NCBI GenBank assembly: GCA_035570275.1
Contig: DATMNI010000086.1
Coordinates: forward strand, 1 to 26,229
DNA length: 26,229 bases
Direction of reading: 5' to 3'
Origin: DATMNI01 sp035570275
GTDB lineage: Bacteria > Acidobacteriota > Terriglobia > Bryobacterales > Bryobacteraceae
The notes under the pieces were generated by a model, which was given only the letters and a program-made list of their open reading frames with translations, was not told the DNA's origin and did not search any database. The translations under genes and the position numbers were made by a program. Positions within the stretch are counted from its first letter, which is position 1. Each line of letters begins with the position of its first letter. Of this stretch, positions 8,326 through 16,627 are shown one piece after another.

Positions 8326-8326
8326 G

Positions 8327-8430
8327 CCGGTGGCCAGTGGCCAGTGGCCAGTGGTCGGTGAAGAACGCCCCAGCCTTTCACCGGCCACCGGCCACCGGCC
8401 ACCGGCCACTGTCTTTTCACCGGCCACCGG
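8327..8430 (+). repeat. Heptamer-array inverted repeat, family B
   Basis: The left arm is built of tandem GGCCAGT-like heptamers and the right arm of tandem GGCCACC heptamers, so the arms are largely complementary around a centre of about 30 bases. It starts two bases after the secretin stop and ends five bases before the ATG of the TadG-like gene. The frame of that gene is open through it. Confidence 0.85.
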
Positions 8431-8434
8431 TTCC

Positions 8435-9745
8435 ATGTCCCTGCCCCTCCTCGTCATCCTGGTTCCCGTCCTCTTCGGCATGATGGGTTTCGCACTGGAC
8501 TTGGGCCGCCTCTACCTGGTTCGCGGCGAGCTCAACCAGGCCGCCAATGCCATGGCTTTGAACGCCGCTGCGCAACTCAATCAGACGGCCTTCGCCAATA
8601 CTGCCATCGCTAGCGTGCTGCCGCCCAATGGGCCAGCCTACAAATACAATTTCGCCGGCCTGACCATCGGCCAGGGCTCGGTCAACCTCACCAGCACCAT
8701 CAATCCGCCGGCCTGCTTCGGCTCGGTTACCGCGGCCAGTACCCCCGGTGGCGCTCCAGTGGATTGCAGCGACCCTACCGCGCAGTTCGTCAACGTCACC
8801 ATTACCGCCGATGCGCCGCTGCTGTTTTGGAGCCTGCTGCCCGGCGGATCGTCGCGCAAAACCCCGATCGTCGCGCAGGCCGTGGCCGGCATCAGCGCGC
8901 CGCTTTGCACCGCGTGCCACATCGTTCCCATCGCCATCGCGGCGCTCGACCCAACTGACACCGCCAATTTCGGTTTCGACGCCAGCTTCTCCACTCTCTA
9001 CACGCTTTCCTACTCCTGCACCGGAACTCCGACGCCGGTCAACCTGCTGGGGACCACCAGCGTCGGGCCGGCCGGCCAATCCACCGTTCCCTATGTGCTG
9101 CTCAACCGGTTCGATGCCAACAACGCCACGCTATCGGAATCCGACCAGGCTTTCCAGGACGGCGCCGCGGGCATCGCGGCCTCCGTCAACCCCACGCCGA
9201 ACACACTCACCTCGTCTGCCAACACTCCGCTCTCGTGCGTAAACGTCAACGACACCGAACAGATCTGGGCCAGCGCCGTTCCCGCCGCCTGCGCCGCCGC
9301 GGCCATCCCGACCGTCGAAGCCACGCTCTGCGGCATCTACACGCGCCTGGATGACCCGAACAATCAGGCAGCTTGCGCCACGGCGGTCTCCGATTTCAGC
9401 GCCCTCGCGCCGCTGTACCTGCCGGACAGCAACGCCAGCGAGGCGATGACCGACGCCTATCAGCAGTACGCCGGCAATGGAAGGCGCATCATCACGGTGG
9501 CCATTGTAGATGTCTTGGCCGCGAATACCGTGGCCCCCATGACGGTCCTGGGATTCCGCCAGTTCCTGGTGACCCCCAGCCAGGACGGCAGCTTCTTTGT
9601 CCCCAGCGACTCCAACAGCCGTATTCCGGTACTCTACATCGGCAACCCCGCGCCGGTGCCAGGGGGATGGTTCGATACGCGCTATGCCAACGCCTGCGTG
9701 CCCGGGTCGTTCACCGGACCCGGGAAGGTGGTGCTGCACCAATGA
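8435..9745 (+). CDS. tadG: TadG-like pilus assembly protein
   Basis: From the ATG at 8435 the product has 436 residues. Its N-terminus (LLVILVPVLFGMMGFALDLG) and the following RLYLVRGELNQAANAMALNA match the TadE/G-like N-terminal domain, in which a single helix anchors the protein and a long soluble domain faces the periplasm. The rest is rich in Ala, Thr, Asn and Pro with scattered cysteines and has no von Willebrand domain I can recognise. Starting at 8435 leaves no basic residues before the helix. A GTG at 8330 would add 35 residues encoded by the palindromic repeat and supply charge, so either start is possible. Its stop overlaps the next start as ATGA. Confidence 0.82.
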   Translation: MSLPLLVILVPVLFGMMGFALDLGRLYLVRGELNQAANAMALNAAAQLNQTAFANTAIASVLPPNGPAYKYNFAGLTIGQGSVNLTSTINPPACFGSVTAASTPGGAPVDCSDPTAQFVNVTITADAPLLFWSLLPGGSSRKTPIVAQAVAGISAPLCTACHIVPIAIAALDPTDTANFGFDASFSTLYTLSYSCTGTPTPVNLLGTTSVGPAGQSTVPYVLLNRFDANNATLSESDQAFQDGAAGIAASVNPTPNTLTSSANTPLSCVNVNDTEQIWASAVPAACAAAAIPTVEATLCGIYTRLDDPNNQAACATAVSDFSALAPLYLPDSNASEAMTDAYQQYAGNGRRIITVAIVDVLAANTVAPMTVLGFRQFLVTPSQDGSFFVPSDSNSRIPVLYIGNPAPVPGGWFDTRYANACVPGSFTGPGKVVLHQ

Positions 9746-10440
9746 GACATTTGTGGGGCAGGTTGGCAGGGGCACCCTCTGGGTTCGGCGGATTGTTAAT
9801 CCGCCTGTGGGGCAGGTTGGCAACCTGCGGCGGATTGTTAATCCGCCTGCCGCAATTGGAAAAGCCCTTGCCGGCGACGGCGAAAACGCGAGCTTCCAAG
9901 CAGGCGGATTGCCAATCCGCCGCAGCTTGCCAACCAGCTTGCCAAGCTGCCCCACAAGGGCGCCGCGGTAACATGGTGTTGGAATTGGCGATGTGGCTGC
10001 CCATCCTCTTCCTGCTCATCGCCGGCATGATTCAGGTGGGCAAGTGGACTTATCTGGATTACTCGCTCAACAAGATCCTCTACGCCGCCGCACGCCAGTT
10101 GGCGGTGCAGCAGGGCCTGAATTTCTGCGACCCGGCCGACCCGGCCACCCAGGCCGCATTTACCGATGCGATCAACGATCCGGCCACGGGCCTGCCGCTG
10201 ATCTCGAACCTGACGGTGGACATGCTGCAGGTAACCACCCAGTGTCTCGACGCTACCGGCGCCATCGGCGCTTGCGATGTCGGGGGCTGTGGCTCACCCG
10301 CCAGCGCCCAACGCCCCGATTTCATCACCGTAGCGTTGGCGAACGGGTTTACGATTCAACCGCGCATCCCGTACATCCTGCTCAACCCATTTCAACTGCG
10401 GCCAACGGTGACGGTGCCGTTCGGAGGCAGCTCGCTATGA
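9742..10440 (+). CDS. tadE: TadE-like minor pseudopilin with a repeat-encoded N-terminus
   Basis: The 232-residue product starts with an ATG overlapping the TadG stop. Its first 72 or so residues are encoded by a palindromic repeat (9753-9955). The true TadE motif begins at GRRGNMVLELAMWLPILFLL near residue 73, a basic residue pair and glycine followed by a hydrophobic helix with the conserved glutamate, as in TadE-like proteins. The soluble part contains four cysteines. TadE-like pseudopilins are processed by the prepilin peptidase and needed for pilus assembly. If processed after the glycine, the repeat-encoded leader would be removed. An internal ATG at 9973 lies after the motif and would give no leader. 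Confidence 0.82.
   Translation: MRHLWGRLAGAPSGFGGLLIRLWGRLATCGGLLIRLPQLEKPLPATAKTRASKQADCQSAAACQPACQAAPQGRRGNMVLELAMWLPILFLLIAGMIQVGKWTYLDYSLNKILYAAARQLAVQQGLNFCDPADPATQAAFTDAINDPATGLPLISNLTVDMLQVTTQCLDATGAIGACDVGGCGSPASAQRPDFITVALANGFTIQPRIPYILLNPFQLRPTVTVPFGGSSL
9753..9955 (+). repeat. Dispersed palindromic element, family A copy 2
   Basis: This 203-bp element begins GTGGGGCAGG and ends CTGCCCCAC, like the copy at 6756. It contains three GGCGGATT/AATCCGCC palindromes and a second internal GTGGGGCAGG unit, so it is a compound copy. It is in the same orientation relative to the operon as copy 1 and likewise follows an ATGA start/stop overlap by only a few codons. Confidence 0.85.
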
Positions 10441-10997
10441 CACCGCTTGCTAACGCGCGCGGCTCTGTTGCGGTACCGAGCCGCGACCGTGAGGGAGTGG
10501 TCTTCAAACACCGTTCCGGCCAGGCCGTCACCGAATTCGCCCTGCTCTACACCGCCGTCGTTCTGCCCCTCACCTTCATGGTCGTTTTCGTCGCCCAGAT
10601 GCTGTGGATCTGGCACTCGGTGGTCGATTTCACTCGCGACGGCGCCCGCTACGCCGCCACCCACTGCTGGCAGGCCGATGGCAGCGCCGCCAACGTATTG
10701 CAATACATGCAGAGCCACGTGCCGCGCATGATCGATATGGACCAGTTTCAAAATAACGCCGCCGGCATTCAGGTTCAGTATTTCGCCCAGCAGCCCGATG
10801 GCAGCCTGGCCCCGTTCGACAGCGGCGTCTGTGCAGGTTGCCTGCCCGATGCCGTCAGCGTCAGCATCAGGGCCTACCAGTACAAGCGCTTTTCCAGTTT
10901 CTTCAGGCTGCCCAATGTGACCATCCCGCCGTTTGCCACCACGGTGCCGATGGAAAGCGGCGGCCTGCAGGATGCGTCGGGGACGTGCGTGCCATGA
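10437..10997 (+). CDS. Second TadE-like pseudopilin, repeat-encoded leader
   Basis: The 186-residue protein starts at an ATG overlapping the previous stop (ATGA). Residues 3-21 (PLANARGSVAVPSRDREGV) are encoded by a dispersed palindromic sequence. The TadE-like body begins at RSGQAVTEFALLYTAVVLPL, with the basic residue, glycine and conserved glutamate before a hydrophobic helix. The C-terminal part is a soluble periplasmic domain of about 130 residues with four cysteines, two of them as CAGC. Two tandem TadE-like genes suggest a heteromeric pseudopilin complex. It is followed after 18 bp by cpaE. Confidence 0.8.
   Translation: MTPLANARGSVAVPSRDREGVVFKHRSGQAVTEFALLYTAVVLPLTFMVVFVAQMLWIWHSVVDFTRDGARYAATHCWQADGSAANVLQYMQSHVPRMIDMDQFQNNAAGIQVQYFAQQPDGSLAPFDSGVCAGCLPDAVSVSIRAYQYKRFSSFFRLPNVTIPPFATTVPMESGGLQDASGTCVP
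10444..10500 (+). repeat. Dispersed palindromic element, family C
   Basis: CGCGGCTC (10458-10465) pairs with GAGCCGCG (10478-10485). The right arm continues as GAGCCGCGACCGT, identical to 2484-2496. The element is read in frame as the leader of the second TadE-like protein. Confidence 0.75.
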
Positions 10998-11015
10998 AGG
11001 TACGAGAGGATTCCA

Positions 11016-12194
11016 GTGTCTAACTCCTTGATGGTCGCTTCCAGCGATGAACATTTCCGCGAGATGGTCCGCGACAGCCTGCTGAATATTCCGAACTCCA
11101 AGGTGGCGGCGGAATATCAGGAGGTGGCCGCCAACCTCTATATCCGCGTGCTGCAGGACCTGGAGCGGAACCCCACCGCCGGTCTGATCGTCGATATCTC
11201 GGGCGACCCCGATGGCGCTATCAAGGCCGTCGAAAAGGTGAAGCAGGCGGTGCCCGACCTGTTCGTGATCGTCGCCAACTTCCACGCCGACGCCGAAACC
11301 GTCATCCAGTGCATGCGGGCCGGCGCCAACGAATTCCTCATTCAGCCCATCAAACGGACCGAATTCCGCGATGCCATGGGCCGCCTGGAGCGCGCGCCGC
11401 GGCACGGCTCGGTGGGCGAGAGCAAACTCGGCAAGATCTATACGTTCATCGGCACCAAGGGTGGTGTCGGCGCCACCACGCTGGCGGTGAACTTCGCCGC
11501 CGTGCTGGCACAACGCAAACAGTCGGCCGTCGCCATCGATCTGGACCTGGTCGGCAACGACGTCGCCATGCAGTTGGGCGCGGCGCCGCAGTACACCCTG
11601 ATGGAGGTTGCCGAAAACCTGGAGCGCATGGACCAGGCGCTGTTCGAAGGCTTCGTGACCCGCGATCCTCTGGGCTTCTTCCTGGTGGGGCCGCCGGATG
11701 CGCTGGAGCAGCAGGGCCACTTCAGCGACCACATGTTCCGCGAGTTCGCCACCTTCCTGGTGGAGAAGTACGAGGCGGTAGTGGTGGATGGCGGCCGCGC
11801 GGTTTCGAACGAAGTGGTGATGGCCGCGGCGCAGGTTTCGGCCTCCGTCTTCCTGGTGGTGGACCAGGAATTTCCCTCCATCCGCAACGCCCAGCGCTAC
11901 ATCACGTTCCTGATGCGCACGGGCTTCAACCAGGACCAGCTCAAAGTGGTGGTCAACCGGTATACCAAGAAGGTGACGGCCAACCTGGCCACCATCGAAC
12001 AGATTGCGCAGACGCTGAACCAGCCGGTGTTTTACGGGATTCCGAATTCGCCCGCCGTGATCGCGTCCATCAACAAGGGCCGGCCGTTTGTGGCGAACCG
12101 TGAACAGGCGGGCGAGCTGGACCGTGTCTTTCGGGCCTTCGTGGATAAGGCCACGGGAAGGAAGAAGAGCGCGGCGGATGCGGCAGTGGCATAG
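11016..12194 (+). CDS. cpaE: Flp pilus localisation ATPase CpaE/TadZ
   Basis: The 392-residue protein has an N-terminal receiver-like domain (about residues 1-125, with an aspartate at 60 in LIVDISGD) and a C-terminal ParA/MinD-like ATPase. The deviant Walker A is KGGVGATT at 148-155. It keeps the signature lysine, but the usual second lysine is alanine, as in many TadZ/CpaE proteins that bind but poorly hydrolyse ATP. DLDLVGNDVA (175-184) is the next conserved motif. CpaE/TadZ proteins mark the pole or assembly site for the Tad machine. The start is GTG at 11016 with GAGAGGA upstream. Confidence 0.92.
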   Translation: MSNSLMVASSDEHFREMVRDSLLNIPNSKVAAEYQEVAANLYIRVLQDLERNPTAGLIVDISGDPDGAIKAVEKVKQAVPDLFVIVANFHADAETVIQCMRAGANEFLIQPIKRTEFRDAMGRLERAPRHGSVGESKLGKIYTFIGTKGGVGATTLAVNFAAVLAQRKQSAVAIDLDLVGNDVAMQLGAAPQYTLMEVAENLERMDQALFEGFVTRDPLGFFLVGPPDALEQQGHFSDHMFREFATFLVEKYEAVVVDGGRAVSNEVVMAAAQVSASVFLVVDQEFPSIRNAQRYITFLMRTGFNQDQLKVVVNRYTKKVTANLATIEQIAQTLNQPVFYGIPNSPAVIASINKGRPFVANREQAGELDRVFRAFVDKATGRKKSAADAAVA

Positions 12195-12203
12195 ACTGAA
12201 GAG

Positions 12204-12299
12204 AGCTTTCAGCGATCAGCTATCAGCGGTCAGCTTGAACCGGGGAGCACGCGCCGGCGCTGGGTTTAGCTGAAAGCTGAAGGCTGAAAGCTGATCGCT
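12204..12299 (+). repeat. Dispersed inverted repeat, family D (AGCTTTCAGC type)
   Basis: The left arm AGCTTTCAGCGATCAGC (12204-12220) is followed by related units, and a right arm rich in GCTGAAAGCTGA units ends GCTGATCGCT at 12299. The arms are complementary in part. It fills most of the 108-bp gap between cpaE and cpaF and ends three bases before the cpaF ATG, leaving no obvious Shine-Dalgarno sequence. Confidence 0.8.
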
Positions 12300-12302
12300 A
12301 AT

Positions 12303-13610
12303 ATGGGTAGCCGCACGATCATCCCGCGCGCCGACCGCTGGTTCGATCTGAAGAGCCAGGTCCACCACAAGCTCGTCAACGCGCTGACCCCGGAGCAGCT
12401 CAAGGACCTGAACAAGGATAGCGTCCGCGGCCAGATCGGCGCCGTCGTGGAGAAGCTCATCATCGATGAGAATCTCCCGATGACCATGGGGGAGCGGGAG
12501 AAACTGGTCGAGGAAATCCTCGACGAAGTCTTCGGCCTGGGGCCGCTGGAAGTCCTGCTCAAAGACCCAACCATCAGCGACATCATGGTCAACGGCTTCG
12601 ATAACGTATACGTCGAACGCGCCGGCCGCCTGGTGGAGACCAACATCCGATTCAAGGACAATGCCCACGTCCGCCTGATCATCGAGCGCATCGTCTCGGC
12701 CATGGGCCGCCGTATCGACGATTCGTCGCCTATCGTGGATGCCCGGCTGGCCGACGGCTCGCGCGTCTGCGCCGTGATCCCGCCGCTGTCGCTAATCGGA
12801 CCGGTGATGTCCATACGGCGCTACGGCAAAAAGGTTCTCAGCACCGAAGACCTGCTCAAGAACGAAACCTTCACTACCGGAATGCTGGACTTCATGAGCG
12901 GCTGTGTGGAAGCGCGGCTCAACGTGGTGATCTCCGGCGGTTCCGGTTCCGGAAAGACCACCATGCTCAACACCATGTCGCGGTTCATTCCCGAGGAAGA
13001 GCGCATCGTCACCATCGAAGACACCGCCGAACTGCAACTGCAGCAGAGCCACGTGGTGCGGTTGGAAACGCGGCCGCCCAATATCGAAGGCGCCGGCGCC
13101 ATCACGCAGCGCGACCTGCTGATCAACACGCTGCGTATGCGGCCCGACCGCATCATTGTCGGCGAATCGCGCGGCGCCGAAGCCCTGGATATGCTGCAGG
13201 CCATGAACACCGGCCACGATGGATCCATGACCACCGTGCACGCCAACGCGCCCCGCGACGCCTTTTCGCGCCTGGAGACCATGGTGATGATGGCCAGCCA
13301 GCACGTGCCCGATCGCGTGATCCGCCAGCAGCTTGCCAGCGCCATCAACGTGGTGGTGCATTGCAGCCGCCTGGCCGATGGAACGCGCAAGGTGACCGGA
13401 ATCGCCGAGGTGGTGGGCGTGGAAAACGACCAGGTGGAGATGCAGGATTTGTTCATGTTCGACCGTTCCGGCATCAGCCAGCGCGGCAAGGTGCTGGGCC
13501 GTTTCCGCGGCTGCGGCGTGAAACCGATTTGCATGGACCGGTTGAAATCGTACGGCATTCATCTTTCGCCGGCCATCTTTTCTGAGGAGCACGAGGTGAA
13601 GGAAAAATAA
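12303..13610 (+). CDS. cpaF: Tad pilus motor ATPase CpaF/TadA
   Basis: The 435-residue secretion ATPase has the expected motifs. These are Walker A GGSGSGKTT (212-220), an acidic box IEDTAEL (238-244), Walker B with RPDRIIVGESRG (280-291) and a histidine box HDGSMTTVHANAPRDA (305-320). The N-terminal 3-helix region and the DIMVNGFDNVYVERAGRL segment (93-110) are also typical. It would power pilin extrusion from the cytoplasmic face, docking on TadB and TadC. It ends one base before the tadB start and its upstream gap is a palindromic repeat. Confidence 0.96.
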   Translation: MGSRTIIPRADRWFDLKSQVHHKLVNALTPEQLKDLNKDSVRGQIGAVVEKLIIDENLPMTMGEREKLVEEILDEVFGLGPLEVLLKDPTISDIMVNGFDNVYVERAGRLVETNIRFKDNAHVRLIIERIVSAMGRRIDDSSPIVDARLADGSRVCAVIPPLSLIGPVMSIRRYGKKVLSTEDLLKNETFTTGMLDFMSGCVEARLNVVISGGSGSGKTTMLNTMSRFIPEEERIVTIEDTAELQLQQSHVVRLETRPPNIEGAGAITQRDLLINTLRMRPDRIIVGESRGAEALDMLQAMNTGHDGSMTTVHANAPRDAFSRLETMVMMASQHVPDRVIRQQLASAINVVVHCSRLADGTRKVTGIAEVVGVENDQVEMQDLFMFDRSGISQRGKVLGRFRGCGVKPICMDRLKSYGIHLSPAIFSEEHEVKEK

Positions 13611-14582
13611 ATGCTCCTGTTTCTGTTGGCCGCGGGGCTCATCTTTTCGGTTGCCATCTTCGGCGCCGGCTACTACGTCTGGTCGGTGCCCGAGCAGGAA
13701 GCCGAGGAGTTGTTGCGCACCCGCCTGCGGGAGATTCGTACCCACGCGCGCCGCGGGGTGCAGAGCCAGCCGGAACTCTTGCGCCGCGAGCAGCGCGGTT
13801 CCTTCGCATTTTTGGGCGACCTGGTGACGTGGGTGGGAGTGCTGCGCCGCTTGCAGGAGATCATCCGGCAGGCCAATTTGAAATACCGCGCGGCCGACGT
13901 ATTGGGCATCAGCCTGGCCCTGGCGGCCGTGACCTTCGTGGTCCTCACACTTTTCGGCGGCATGCTGTTTCTGAGGCTGCTGATTGCCTTGGTGGCGGGG
14001 ATTGTGCCGCTGGTCTACATCCTGCGGGTGCGCAACCGGCGGCTCCGGAAATTCGAGGAGCAGCTTCCGGACGCGATCGATCTGTTTACCCGCACCATGC
14101 GCGCCGGCCACAACATCCACAGCGGCCTGGAGACCATCGCCAACGAAACCAGCGACCCGGTCCGCATGGAATTCAGGAAGCTGATGGAAGAATTGGGCCT
14201 GGGTTCGCAGGTAGAGCCGGCGCTGCATGAGTTGGGCAAGCGCATTCCCCTGATCGACCTGAAGTTTTTTATCACCAGCTTGATTTTGCAGCGGCAGACC
14301 GGCGCCAACATGGTGGCGGTGCTGGAGAACCTCTCCACGCTGGTGCGGGAGCGCCTGAACATGGCCGCCAAAATGAAAGCGCACACCGCGCAGCAGCGCT
14401 TTTCGGCGGGCCTGCTTTGCGCGCTGCCCTTCGTAGTAGGGTTGGGGTTTTGGATTCTGAAGCCCGAGTACATCCGGCTGCTGTGGACCGATCCGGTGGG
14501 GAGCAAGTTTTTCACCTACGCCATCTGTTCGGAGATCGTGGGCATTCTGATCATTCGCAAAATCGCCAATGTCAAGGTTTGA
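13611..14582 (+). CDS. tadB: Tad pilus platform protein TadB
   Basis: The 323-residue inner-membrane protein has an N-terminal helix, a helical pair near residues 100-145 and two C-terminal helices around a type II secretion F domain (about residues 155-285, starting FEEQLPDAIDLFTRTMRAGH). TadB pairs with TadC as the platform for the CpaF motor. GAGGTGAAGG lies upstream, within the end of cpaF. It is one of two F-domain proteins in the operon, in the usual order before TadC. Confidence 0.93.
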   Translation: MLLFLLAAGLIFSVAIFGAGYYVWSVPEQEAEELLRTRLREIRTHARRGVQSQPELLRREQRGSFAFLGDLVTWVGVLRRLQEIIRQANLKYRAADVLGISLALAAVTFVVLTLFGGMLFLRLLIALVAGIVPLVYILRVRNRRLRKFEEQLPDAIDLFTRTMRAGHNIHSGLETIANETSDPVRMEFRKLMEELGLGSQVEPALHELGKRIPLIDLKFFITSLILQRQTGANMVAVLENLSTLVRERLNMAAKMKAHTAQQRFSAGLLCALPFVVGLGFWILKPEYIRLLWTDPVGSKFFTYAICSEIVGILIIRKIANVKV

Positions 14583-14594
14583 GGTGAAGCCGCC

Positions 14595-15533
14595 ATGCTG
14601 ACGAACCTGCTGTTTTTCCTGCTCACCGGCGCCACCCTTTCGCTGCTGCTGTGGACCGGTTCGGAGCTCTTCCGCAACCAGGAAGACCCGCTGGGCGACC
14701 GGCTGGAGGGGCTGCAAACGCAGGCCATGGTGGCCACGGCGCGCGCCATCCGCCGCAAGCGTGCGGGCCGCGGCCTGGACCGGTTCCTCTACGTAATCGG
14801 CATGGTGCCGGGCGGCGACGATTGGATGAACACCACCGAAAAGCTGCTGGCGCAGGCCGGAGTCCGCCGCAAGAGCGCGCTGGCCTTGTACTGCATCGGC
14901 GTTATGGTCTTCGTGATGGCGTTGTGCGCGGGCACTGTTTATCTGCAGCGCGACAACACCAACGGCATCACATCGCTGATCGGCGGCCTGCTGGCGGCGC
15001 TGTTGATCGGCTTCATCCTGCCGAAGCAGATTCTCTACCGCATGGTGAAGAGCTACCGGCGCAAGTTGCAGGAGGCGCTGCCGGATACCGTGGACCTGCT
15101 GGGCATCGTGCTGGGCACCGGCCTGGGCCTGGACCAGGCGATGATGCGCGTGAGCGAGGAGATGATGTACATCTACCCTGAGCTGGCCAACGAATTCGCC
15201 ACCGTGGTGATGCAGGTCCGCGCCGGCCAGGAGCGCGGCAAGGCCTTCAGTCAGTTCGTCCGCCGCACGGGCATCGAGGACATCAAGGCGCTGGCCGCGA
15301 TGATCATCCAGAGCGAAAAGTTCGGCACCAGCCTGGCACAAGCCCTGAAGGTGTACGCCGACGCGTTGCGCACCCGCCGCCGCCTGCGCGCCGACGCCGC
15401 CATCGGCAAAGCCGGCATCAAGATGCTGTTCCCCATCGTCATTTTCATTTTGCCGGTGCTGTTCGTGATCACCCTGGTCCCCGGCATGCTCAGCGTGATG
15501 AGAGATTTGAAGCTGCTGGGCGGGGGCAGGTAG
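14595..15533 (+). CDS. tadC: Tad pilus platform protein TadC (intact copy)
   Basis: The 312-residue protein has an N-terminal helix (about 2-22), a helix pair (about 95-137) and a type II secretion F domain (about 155-280, beginning LQEALPDTVDLLGIVLGTGL) followed by a final helix. It is the last gene of the Tad operon. GAGGTG lies before the ATG. It is the apparent parent or closest relative of four partial copies within the next 7 kb (16625, 16925, 17457 and 22705), all in the same orientation. Confidence 0.93.
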   Translation: MLTNLLFFLLTGATLSLLLWTGSELFRNQEDPLGDRLEGLQTQAMVATARAIRRKRAGRGLDRFLYVIGMVPGGDDWMNTTEKLLAQAGVRRKSALALYCIGVMVFVMALCAGTVYLQRDNTNGITSLIGGLLAALLIGFILPKQILYRMVKSYRRKLQEALPDTVDLLGIVLGTGLGLDQAMMRVSEEMMYIYPELANEFATVVMQVRAGQERGKAFSQFVRRTGIEDIKALAAMIIQSEKFGTSLAQALKVYADALRTRRRLRADAAIGKAGIKMLFPIVIFILPVLFVITLVPGMLSVMRDLKLLGGGR

Positions 15534-15774
15534 ATACGGACAAGTGGGATTGGCTGAGCCTTGCCGCTGTTGTTTATTTCGCGATGCCTCGCTGGGGGAA
15601 GAGCCTGAGTGAAATACCGCACCGGTGCGCCTATCAGCGGCACTGGCGTCGGTGGGTTTGAAACAGAACTGGGTATTCTGAAATTTGCCGATCTTACGGG
15701 CCCTGGATTTTGTAACGGTAATCCACACACCGACGGAGCCGGTCAAGCGATCATTATGTGCAGGAGACACAAAC

Positions 15775-16611
15775 ATGAGCAAAGTTTGGTTCATCACCGG
15801 CGCCGGGCGCGGCATGGGCGTGGATATCGCTAAAGCGGCTCTGGCCGCCGGGCATAAAGTAGTCGCCACCGGCCGCAATACCGACAAGGTGGCCGAGGCC
15901 TTGGGAAAATCCGTCAGCCTGTTGATCGTGAAGCTGGACATTACCCAGCCCGCCGACGCTGAATCCGCCGCTAAAGCAGCTCTGGACAACTTTGGCCGCA
16001 TAGATGTGCTGGTCAACAATGCCGCAAATTTTTATGCTGGCTTTTTTGAAGAGCTGACGCCGGAACAGATGGAGCGGCAGTTGTCGACCAGTCTGATCGG
16101 CCCGATGAATGTCACCCGCGCAGTCCTGCCGGCCATGCGCAAGCAGCGTTCGGGCCTGTTAATTACGATGTCATCAAGTGCGGGCCTGATCGGTTTTGAA
16201 TTCGGTACCGCCTACGCCGCGTCGAAGTTCGGCCTTGAGGGCTGGATGCAGTCGCTGCAGGCCGAGATCGAACCGTTTGGCATCGATACCATAACCGTCA
16301 ATCCGGGCTTCTTTCGCACTGAGCTTCTCACTGAGGAGTCTACAAATTTCGCAGAGCGGACCATCGAGGACTACAACGAGCGCAGAGCGAAGCAAATGGA
16401 GTTTTGGAAGGGCTACAACGGGCAGCAGTCTGGCGACCCCGCCAAGCTGGCACGGGCATTGATTACAATTTCGAGTCAGGAAAAGCCGCCTCGCCGTTTC
16501 ATTGCAGGCGCAGATGCTGTCGGCACCGCAGAACAGGTCGCTGCCACGCTTCAGCAGCAGACCGATGCCTACCGTGAGCTGTCCTCTTCCCTCGCATACG
16601 ATAACGCGTAA
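15775..16611 (+). CDS. SDR-family oxidoreductase
   Basis: The 278-residue protein is a classical short-chain dehydrogenase/reductase. It has the nucleotide-binding motif TGAGRGMG (8-15), an NNAAN stretch (81-85), a catalytic serine in MSSSAG (132-137) and YAASK with Tyr147 and Lys151. The PGFFRTELL region follows, as in clade members acting on carbonyl or hydroxyl compounds. The substrate cannot be inferred. AGGAG lies just before the ATG at 15775. The frame is open upstream to 15685, but the added residues are not SDR-like. It sits between intact tadC and the first tadC fragment, so it is probably an inserted gene unrelated to pili. Confidence 0.92.
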   Translation: MSKVWFITGAGRGMGVDIAKAALAAGHKVVATGRNTDKVAEALGKSVSLLIVKLDITQPADAESAAKAALDNFGRIDVLVNNAANFYAGFFEELTPEQMERQLSTSLIGPMNVTRAVLPAMRKQRSGLLITMSSSAGLIGFEFGTAYAASKFGLEGWMQSLQAEIEPFGIDTITVNPGFFRTELLTEESTNFAERTIEDYNERRAKQMEFWKGYNGQQSGDPAKLARALITISSQEKPPRRFIAGADAVGTAEQVAATLQQQTDAYRELSSSLAYDNA

Positions 16612-16627
16612 CATGCGAAGACGCATG
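16612..16627 (+). other. Short perfect hairpin at the SDR/tadC-fragment junction
   Basis: CATGCG (16612-16617) and CGCATG (16622-16627) flank AAGA immediately after the SDR stop codon. The second arm runs into the first bases of the tadC fragment. There is no T-run, so a terminator role is weak. It may instead mark the breakpoint. Confidence 0.4.

Noticed and set aside
8327..8430. Heptamer array considered as a CRISPR array
   Set aside because: Units are only seven bases, directly abutting, without spacers, and the two halves are inverted.
7188..8481. Long - strand frames opposite the secretin gene
   Set aside because: Composition is low-complexity and the + strand gene is clear.
12792..16019. 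A 1075-codon open frame on the - strand opposite cpaF, tadB and tadC
   Set aside because: It is rich in His, Gln and Arg, has no domain, and mirrors GC-rich codons of well-supported genes on the + strand.
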